Below, piece after piece: positions 1-5,153 of a stretch of DNA of 5,153 nucleotides (positions within the stretch are counted from its first letter, which is position 1; the number at the start of each line of letters is the position of its first letter). The notes under the pieces are model-generated. The model was given only the letters and a program-made list of their open reading frames with translations. It had not been told where the DNA came from and ran no database searches. The stretch spans positions 1 to 5,153 of the forward strand of contig DTSG01000442.1 in NCBI GenBank assembly GCA_012965455.1, read 5' to 3'. The DNA comes from Planctomycetaceae bacterium. Lineage in GTDB: Bacteria > Planctomycetota > Planctomycetia > Pirellulales > Pirellulaceae. A program made the position numbers and the translations under genes.

Positions 1-351
1 GCCTGTCGAACGCTTTATTCCTTCAACCGCTCTTTACACCAGAAAATGGAAGGCCGTCAATTTGCCCTAGTTGGAGTAAATAGTGATACCAACCGAGACT
101 TGACTCGCCGCATCATGAAAATTCAACAAATCCAATGGAGCAATTTTTGGAACGGTGGAAACCGCTTTGGAGAGATATCAACTCAGTGGGGTGTAAAAAC
201 ATGGCCCGTGTTATATGTCATCGATGCTGACGGAATCATCCAACTTAAAAGCGTCGGTGGGCATAACCGTGCGGAAATCCTACAACTCATTGAAAAACTT
301 ACGGCGGAACTTGAACAGAAACAATCAAAATCTACCAACAACAAACGGTAA
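1..351 (+). CDS. Thioredoxin-fold (TlpA/redoxin-like) protein, 5'-truncated by the window edge
   Basis: The frame is open from the first base to a TAA at 349-351, giving 116 visible residues, so the ATG at 46 is internal and the true start lies upstream. The second visible residue is Cys followed by Arg, in the place of the second Cys of a thioredoxin CxxC motif; the first Cys would lie just outside the window. A strand reading FALVGVNSD follows, then a helix, a WSNFW segment, and the WGVKTWPVLYVID stretch whose Pro (codon 205-207) is the expected cis-proline beside the active site. A final strand and amphipathic helix close the fold, with a Lys/Gln/Asn-rich tail. These are the typical landmarks of planctomycete TlpA-family disulfide reductases, which act on thiols outside the cytoplasm. 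The residue before the Cys is Ala, not the usual Pro. The next gene starts 18 nt downstream on the same strand, so co-transcription is likely. Substrate unknown; upstream domains cannot be seen. Confidence 0.85.
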   Translation, partial: ACRTLYSFNRSLHQKMEGRQFALVGVNSDTNRDLTRRIMKIQQIQWSNFWNGGNRFGEISTQWGVKTWPVLYVIDADGIIQLKSVGGHNRAEILQLIEKLTAELEQKQSKSTNNKR

Positions 352-369
352 TTAAACAAGATCCTACAC

Positions 370-1992
370 ATGAAAAATTATTTTTTTTCGCTCGTCGGTA
401 CAGCGATTTGTTGCTGCTTTTTAACAGGGCTTACCACAACAACGAGTATCTGTGATGCGGCTGAACCTCCTGCTTGGGAATCGTTGTTTAACGGCAAAAA
501 CCTCAAGGGTTGGGGAAATCCATTTGATTGGGGCCAAATCGCCGTGAGTAAGGACAAAGAAATTGTCTTACGAGGTGAACGTAAATATTTTTTGGTTTCT
601 GATCGCCGCTTCAAAGATTTTGAATTGGAAGTCGAACTGCATGTACCTGCAGGTGGAAACAGTGGCATTCAATTTCGATCACATTATCATCACAATCGAC
701 TGTGGGGATATCAGGCGGAGGTGGATACTTCTGATCGCCAATGGGCAGGCGGACTTTATGATGAGGGTCGGCGAGCTTGGTTAGTCCCACTCAAAGATAA
801 TCCAACCGCTCAGGCTGCCTTCAAAAATAGTGCCTGGAACCACTATCGTATTCGCGCGGTCGGAGATCATATTCAAATCTGGGTAAACGGCATTGCGACG
901 GTCGACACCCATGATGCAGTCACCTCCGAAGGTTACATCGCTCTGCAGCATCACGGCGAAAAGGGTTTAACCTACCGGTTCCGAAATGTTCGTGTCCGCG
1001 AAATCGAGCCACCACCTGTATTGAATCTAATCACTTTTGGTTCGTGCTGTCGGCAAGAACGTGAACAACCTATATGGGATACGATCGCCGCTCAGCAATC
1101 GCAGCTTTTCTTAATGATCGGCGATAATATCTATGGTGATTCAGAAGACATCGATATTTTACGAGCTAAATATGAAATGCTTGGCAGCAACTCAGGCTTT
1201 AAGAAACTCCGTGCCACAACACCCCTTTTAGCAACATGGGATGACCACGACTACGGAGTCAACGATGGGGGTGTCGAATTCCCTATCAAAAAAGCATCTC
1301 AACAGTTGTTCAATGATTTCTTCAATGTCCCTCAAGGTGCTGGTAGTCGACGCCATCAGGGTGTTTATGATTCACATGTCTTAGGGCCCGTTGGGAAACG
1401 AGTGCAAATTATCCTGTTAGATACTCGGTATCATCGTACGCCACTGCTTAAGTGGCCCAAGGATGAACGAAAAACTCCTGGCCCCTACGCACCTAACTCA
1501 GACCCAGCAGCTACTATCCTCGGAGCAGAACAATGGAGATGGCTCGAGCAACAAATGCTTGTGCCTGCGGAAATTAGAATTATTGCTTCCAGCATCCAAT
1601 TTTTGCCCGCCGAGCATGGTTGGGAAATGTGGGAAAACTATCCACGAGATCGCAATAGGCTACTCGATCTCATTAGCTCAAGCGGTGGACGATCGATCGT
1701 CATCAGTGGTGACCGTCATATTGCAGAGATTTCCAAAATCACAATCGGCGACCGACAATTTGACATCTATGACATCACATCCTCCAGCCTTAATGTACCT
1801 AGTGGTGGTGGAAACGCCGGCGAACCCAATCGTTATCGTACGGCCGATGACAATTATCCCCACGTGAACTTTGGGTCGATCGAAATCAACTGGGACAAAA
1901 AAGATCCTAAAATCGAGTTAAAAATTCACGACCTACAAGGTCAAGCCGTATTCCTAAATCAATTTCGCCTGTCCAACCTTACCGCTAAATGA
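370..1992 (+). CDS. Secreted fusion protein: DUF1080 (3-keto-disaccharide hydrolase family) + PhoD-like metallophosphatase
   Basis: A complete 540-residue protein, ATG at 370 to TGA at 1990-1992. Residues 1 to about 31 form a Sec signal peptide (MKN, then a hydrophobic core holding three consecutive Cys at 14-16, then likely cleavage near CDA-AEP); no good lipobox is seen. Residues about 34-213 are a DUF1080 domain (Pfam 3-keto-disaccharide hydrolase, concanavalin-like fold): WESLFNGKNLKGW at the start, GGNSGIQFRS, GYQAEVD, GGLYDEGRR, WNHYRIRAVGD, and the closing FRNVRVREI strand. Residues about 218-540 are a PhoD-type phosphatase: FGSC (223-226), GDNIYGD (251-257), WDDHDYG (290-296), LLDTRYHR (349-356) and SGDRH (446-450), carrying the usual Asp/Asn/His metal-ligand candidates. 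PhoD relatives hydrolyse phosphomonoesters or phosphodiesters using metal ions. Both domains look intact, so the protein may act on a phosphorylated glycan; this is inferred. No clear Shine-Dalgarno precedes the ATG, but the signal peptide begins exactly there. It is probably co-transcribed with the redoxin gene upstream. Confidence 0.9.
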   Translation: MKNYFFSLVGTAICCCFLTGLTTTTSICDAAEPPAWESLFNGKNLKGWGNPFDWGQIAVSKDKEIVLRGERKYFLVSDRRFKDFELEVELHVPAGGNSGIQFRSHYHHNRLWGYQAEVDTSDRQWAGGLYDEGRRAWLVPLKDNPTAQAAFKNSAWNHYRIRAVGDHIQIWVNGIATVDTHDAVTSEGYIALQHHGEKGLTYRFRNVRVREIEPPPVLNLITFGSCCRQEREQPIWDTIAAQQSQLFLMIGDNIYGDSEDIDILRAKYEMLGSNSGFKKLRATTPLLATWDDHDYGVNDGGVEFPIKKASQQLFNDFFNVPQGAGSRRHQGVYDSHVLGPVGKRVQIILLDTRYHRTPLLKWPKDERKTPGPYAPNSDPAATILGAEQWRWLEQQMLVPAEIRIIASSIQFLPAEHGWEMWENYPRDRNRLLDLISSSGGRSIVISGDRHIAEISKITIGDRQFDIYDITSSSLNVPSGGGNAGEPNRYRTADDNYPHVNFGSIEINWDKKDPKIELKIHDLQGQAVFLNQFRLSNLTAK

Positions 1993-2006
1993 GCAAGCGA
2001 GTGGCC

Positions 2007-3494
2007 TCAACTAACAATTTCACGCACAACTTGTCCATGTACATCAGTGAGACGAAAGCGGCGACCTTGATATCGATACGTAAGCTGTTCATGGTCGATA
2101 CCCATTTGGTGCAGCAATGTCGCATGAAAATCATGAACGTGCATTGGGTTTTCGTGAATATTGTATCCTAATGGTCCCGTTTCCCCGTAGGTAACTCCGC
2201 CCTTATACCCACCGCCAGCCAGCCACAGCGAAAAACACCGGGGGTGATGATCTCGACCGAAATTATTACCGTTCAATTTTCCCTGGCAATAATTAGTACG
2301 ACCAAATTCTCCACCCCAAATAACAATCGTATCTTCCAACAAGCCGCGCTGTTTTAAATCTATCACGAGCGCTGCTGAAGCTTGGTCGGTCTCTTTCGCT
2401 TGACCTCGCAGCCCTCCCACTAAACCCCCGTGTTGATCCCAACCTGGATGATAGAGTTGAATAAACCGCACGCCCCGCTCCGCTAATCTCCGCGCTAGCA
2501 AACAATTTGCGGCAAACGAGCCTGGCTGTCGAGCAGCAGCACCGTACAGCTTAAAGATATGTTCGGGTTCGTCAGCAACATTGGTTACAGCTGGAATCGA
2601 AGACTGCATGCGAAATGCAAGTTCATATTGCGCGATGCGATCTTCCAAATTGGGATCCGCTGCTTCGGCAAGTTTCAGTTCATGTAATTCCCGCAGTCGA
2701 TCCAACATCAATCGCCGACCGGTGGAATCTAATCCTGGGGGGTTACTCAAGTACAACACGGGATCTTTGCCGCTACGAAAACGAGTCCCCTGATATTTAG
2801 ACGGCAAAAATCCGCTACCCCAAAGGCGTGTAATAAGAGGTTGTCCACCTTTGTTCTTCGTCACTAAAACGACAAAGGAAGGTAGGTTTTCATTTTCCGT
2901 GCCCAGTCCGTAATCTAACCAAGCCCCCATACTAGGTCTCCCGGGAAACTGAGAGCCGGTTTGCATGTGCGTCACGGCAGGGCCGTGGTTAATCGCTTCG
3001 GTGTGCATCGATCGCACGATACACAACTCATCTGCGATTTTTGCTGTATGTGGCAATAATTCACTCATCCATTGACCACTTTCACCATGTTGAGAGAACT
3101 TAAACGGTGATTTTACCAGTGGCAAAGAAGCTTGATTGCCACTCATCGATGTTAACCGTTGTCCCTTGCGAATATCGCTCGGTAGTTGTTCGCCATGAAC
3201 TTTTTCCAGTTCCGGTTTGTAATCAAAAAGATCAATCTGCGAGGGACCACCGCTCTGAAATAAATAGATAATCCGCTTAGCCTGAGGCACTCGTTGTAAC
3301 TTGTAATGCCCCTTTTCCTTCGCAGTTGCAATATTCGGAGTCGCCAACATTTGGCTCAAAGCAATCGAACCTAGCCCCATGCCGAACTGCTGCAACATTT
3401 CCCGACGGCCCATACTGCCAGGATAATCGTAGCCGGTACACTGTCGTGCCGCGGTTTGAGACGCTGAATTGAGTTTTGAATTGGAGTCGGACAT
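2007..3494 (-). CDS. DUF1501 family protein with Tat signal (alkaline-phosphatase/sulfatase-like fold)
   Basis: A complete protein of 495 residues from ATG at 3494-3492 to TGA at 2009-2007. The frame extends 8 codons further to a TTG at 3518, but the ATG is preferred because it is a standard start with an AAGG upstream. The N-terminus has a polar stretch, then a twin-arginine motif (GRREML, Arg30-Arg31) and a hydrophobic segment, so Tat export is likely. The mature part follows DUF1501 throughout: LFQSGGPSQIDLFDYKP (78-94), CIVRSMHTEAINHGPA (158-173), GRPSMGAWLDYGLG, DQHGG (353-357), WGGEFGRT (393-400), GRDHHP (413-418) and HDFHATLLHQMGID (454-467). The family belongs to the alkaline phosphatase/sulfatase clan, and the Asp/His/Glu-rich motifs are consistent with metal binding, but its substrate is unknown to me. 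It lies 43 nt downstream of the DUF1553 gene in the same direction, the standard planctomycete pairing. Length is normal, with no frameshift. Confidence 0.93.
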   Translation of the reverse strand: MSDSNSKLNSASQTAARQCTGYDYPGSMGRREMLQQFGMGLGSIALSQMLATPNIATAKEKGHYKLQRVPQAKRIIYLFQSGGPSQIDLFDYKPELEKVHGEQLPSDIRKGQRLTSMSGNQASLPLVKSPFKFSQHGESGQWMSELLPHTAKIADELCIVRSMHTEAINHGPAVTHMQTGSQFPGRPSMGAWLDYGLGTENENLPSFVVLVTKNKGGQPLITRLWGSGFLPSKYQGTRFRSGKDPVLYLSNPPGLDSTGRRLMLDRLRELHELKLAEAADPNLEDRIAQYELAFRMQSSIPAVTNVADEPEHIFKLYGAAARQPGSFAANCLLARRLAERGVRFIQLYHPGWDQHGGLVGGLRGQAKETDQASAALVIDLKQRGLLEDTIVIWGGEFGRTNYCQGKLNGNNFGRDHHPRCFSLWLAGGGYKGGVTYGETGPLGYNIHENPMHVHDFHATLLHQMGIDHEQLTYRYQGRRFRLTDVHGQVVREIVS

Positions 3495-3506
3495 CGTTTG
3501 TTTATA

Positions 3507-3510
3507 CCTT
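3507..3510 (-). promoter_or_regulatory. Weak Shine-Dalgarno-like AAGG before the DUF1501 ATG
   Basis: On the minus strand AAGG occurs 12 nt before the ATG at 3494. That spacing is longer than optimal. It helps favour this ATG over the upstream TTG at 3518, which would place the AAGG inside the reading frame and has no comparable purine run before it. It sits in the centre of a small palindrome, TATAAGGTATA (3504-3514). Function is uncertain, since weak or absent ribosome-binding sites are usual in planctomycetes. Confidence 0.3.
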
Positions 3511-3537
3511 ATACACAACTTGCTAGCTTTACATCGA

Positions 3538-5153
3538 CTAACGTCGAATCGTACACTCGTCGAAATTGATTAACAGGTTAACGACCATTCCCATCGCGGC
3601 GACTTGCGCTGCGGGTAATGTTTCGTCGACCGGAGCATCTCCGGTTTTCAAAAACTGAGTGACTTGCTCGGGTCGTTTTACGAAATAGTCAAATTGCTGC
3701 TGGTACGCTTTACACAAAACAGCAGATTCTCGTTCACTGGGAAAACGACTGGTAAATCTACGGAATAATTCACGGATCGATGCAGGATGGTCATCACCAT
3801 GTTTCTTGACCATCGCTTGCCCCACAACCCGAGCTGCTTCAATCAACTGCGGGTCATTGAGTAACACAATTGCATGCAACGGAGAAGCAGTGCGTGCACG
3901 TTTGACACTACACACTTCCCTCTTTGCGGCATCAAGCGTCATCATGACTGGCGCCGGACCAGTACGTTTCCAATAGGTATACAAACTGCGACGGTACAAC
4001 GAATCGCCCGTGTCTCGACTAACTGCCTTAAATGACTCGGCAACTTCGTACGGTTTTACTGAAGGCCCGCCCGTTTTATCAACCAACAACCCACTGGCTG
4101 ACAACACATTATCTCGTAGCATCTCAGCCGAAAACTGAAACCGATTCGCGTGCGTTAGAAGTCTGTTTTCTGGATCGCGGGCCGCGATCTCCGGTGAAAC
4201 TAACGAACTTTGACGATAAGTCGCAGACAATACAATTTGACGAATGAGTGCTTTCGTATCCCAATTGGATTCCATAAACGTCGCGGCGAGCCAATTCAAT
4301 AACTGCGGATGCGTCGGCGCTTCCCCTTGGCTGCCAAAGTCTTCTGGGGTGCGGACTAGTCCCTGGCCCAGCAGCATCTGCCAAATACGATTCACGGCTA
4401 CACGTGAGGCCAACGGGTGACTGGGGTCCGTTAACCACCGCGCCAATGTCAAACGGTTCGCAGTTGAACTGACTTTATTTTCGGTCGGTGTTGAACTGGG
4501 AAACACCACTGGTGTATTTGGCACGACAACATCCAACGGATCATCATAAACTCCACGATTCAGCACAAACGTTGGGCGACGCTGTTGCATTTCCTGCATC
4601 ACCATAATTTCTTGAAAACTGTTGTTCAACTTATTGTACGCCTCACGAGCTTGTTTCAAGACTGCTTGCTGCTGCGACCATGGTTCATGGTACAACGACA
4701 AAAACATGTCGAGCAATTCAGCGCGAGTGGTTTTGTCTAGATCGCTGCTAGGCAGTTTCAAAGCGAGGGGCTGCAATTCATTTGAAAATAACATTTTGAT
4801 TTCTAAGGGAGTTACCGCCCGCTGAAATACGCGGAACTCGTCAACAGTACCGCCACTGAATCCCAAATCACGAAACCGTTCTCCAATAGCGATATTGGCA
4901 CCACCACTGCCAGTAATGTTTTTAACTAAATGATCGCGGACAACGTAAGTCTCTGCTAACTCGCCGTCCACAAACAGCCGCAATCCCGCAGCGCGACTTG
5001 AACCATCATAGACCATCGTTACATGCACCCATTTATCAATAGGTAATTCTTCCGTAGTTCGCACACGAATTGCATTTCCTGGCCAAAAATGAATCAACGA
5101 CGCACTCAATTCACCTTCTTCAATCAACAATTGATATCCACGACTGGCGGAAT
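3538..5153 (-). CDS. LamG + DUF1553 (PSD1) protein, 5'-truncated by the window edge
   Basis: The frame is open from the right edge (5151) to TAG at 3540-3538, giving 537 visible residues. The TTG at 5130 is only an in-frame Leu codon inside a domain, not a start. Counting from that Leu: residues 1 to about 117 are a LamG/concanavalin-like domain (ASLIHFWPGNAIRVRT, WVHVTMVYDGSSRAAGLRLF, VDEFRVFQRAVTPLEI). About 118-222 is a helical, Gln-rich linker ending in FVLNRGVYDDP. About 224-526 is DUF1553: NRLTLARWLTDPSHPLASR, VNRIWQMLLGQGLVRTPEDF, HPQLLNWLA, a REVC...RTASPLHAIVLLNDP segment (405-427) and the terminal NLLINFDE. In known planctomycete proteins of this layout, a signal peptide, planctomycete cytochrome c domain (PSCyt1) and DUF1549 (PSCyt2) come before LamG; these would lie beyond the edge and are not seen here. 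The likely role is an exported, haem-containing partner of the downstream DUF1501 protein, biochemically undefined. Confidence 0.92.
   Translation of the reverse strand, partial: SASRGYQLLIEEGELSASLIHFWPGNAIRVRTTEELPIDKWVHVTMVYDGSSRAAGLRLFVDGELAETYVVRDHLVKNITGSGGANIAIGERFRDLGFSGGTVDEFRVFQRAVTPLEIKMLFSNELQPLALKLPSSDLDKTTRAELLDMFLSLYHEPWSQQQAVLKQAREAYNKLNNSFQEIMVMQEMQQRRPTFVLNRGVYDDPLDVVVPNTPVVFPSSTPTENKVSSTANRLTLARWLTDPSHPLASRVAVNRIWQMLLGQGLVRTPEDFGSQGEAPTHPQLLNWLAATFMESNWDTKALIRQIVLSATYRQSSLVSPEIAARDPENRLLTHANRFQFSAEMLRDNVLSASGLLVDKTGGPSVKPYEVAESFKAVSRDTGDSLYRRSLYTYWKRTGPAPVMMTLDAAKREVCSVKRARTASPLHAIVLLNDPQLIEAARVVGQAMVKKHGDDHPASIRELFRRFTSRFPSERESAVLCKAYQQQFDYFVKRPEQVTQFLKTGDAPVDETLPAAQVAAMGMVVNLLINFDECTIRR

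Noticed and set aside
46..351. Treating the redoxin as a complete 101-residue protein starting at ATG 46
   Set aside because: The frame is open back to base 1 and the upstream codons encode the expected active-site Cys and helix, so the gene is truncated by the window.
378..668. 96-codon minus-strand open frame opposite the signal peptide and DUF1080 start
   Set aside because: It is antisense to a well-supported coding region and its product resembles no family; the same applies to the short frame at 183-371.
1440..1456. Stem-loop GCCACT-GCTTA-AGTGGC as a terminator
   Set aside because: It is mid-gene within the phosphatase domain with no following T-run, and the stem is only 6 bp.
1463..1867. 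134-codon plus-strand open frame inside the phosphatase region
   Set aside because: It lies wholly within the PhoD domain in another frame, and its translation has low complexity and no recognisable domain, whereas the main frame carries all the catalytic motifs.
1930..1942. GACCT-ACA-AGGTC hairpin near the end of the fusion gene as a terminator
   Set aside because: A 5-bp stem with no T-run, 48 nt before the stop codon, is too weak to support termination.
4124..4438. 104-codon minus-strand open frame
   Set aside because: It overlaps the conserved core of DUF1553 on the same strand in a different frame; the DUF1553 frame matches its family throughout, so this is a shadow.
5128..5130. TTG as start of the LamG-DUF1553 gene
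   Set aside because: The frame continues to the window edge and the upstream codons (encoding SASRGYQ) belong to the same LamG strand, so this is an internal Leu.
1..5153. tRNA, rRNA, CRISPR array, insertion sequence or transposase
   Set aside because: No repeated spacer pattern, inverted terminal repeats, transposase motifs or RNA-gene signatures were seen; nearly the whole window is accounted for by four protein genes.

Overview
The window looks like chromosomal DNA from a planctomycete, most likely of the Pirellulaceae / Rhodopirellula-like group. The case rests on gene content. A protein with a DUF1553 (PSD1) C-terminus and an internal LamG domain is followed by a DUF1501 protein with a Tat signal, which is the hallmark gene pair of these bacteria. 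A DUF1080 domain and a TlpA/thioredoxin-like protein are also common in the group. Base composition is moderate and Shine-Dalgarno sequences are weak or absent, which also fits. Species-level assignment is not possible from the sequence alone.

Layout: (1) Positions 1-351, plus strand, hold the 3' part of a thioredoxin-fold (redoxin) gene cut by the left edge. (2) After 18 nt, positions 370-1992, plus strand, hold a complete secreted two-domain protein: signal peptide, DUF1080 (3-keto-disaccharide hydrolase family, jelly-roll fold), then a PhoD-like metallophosphatase. (3) After a 14-nt tail-to-tail junction, positions 2007-3494, minus strand, hold a complete DUF1501 gene. (4) Positions 3538-5153, minus strand, hold the 3' part of a LamG-DUF1553 gene cut by the right edge. 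Genes 4 and 3 read in the same direction (DUF1553 then DUF1501, 43 nt apart) and are probably one transcript. Genes 1 and 2 probably form another, converging on it.

All four products appear to be exported or to act outside the cytoplasm. The most distinctive item is the DUF1080-PhoD fusion, which joins a carbohydrate-active or carbohydrate-binding fold to a phosphodiesterase/phosphatase. This could fit release of phosphate from sugar-phosphate polymers or other phosphorylated glycans, but that is inference. The window is tightly packed: no gap reaches 50 nt, and I see no RNA genes, mobile elements, CRISPR arrays or convincing terminators.
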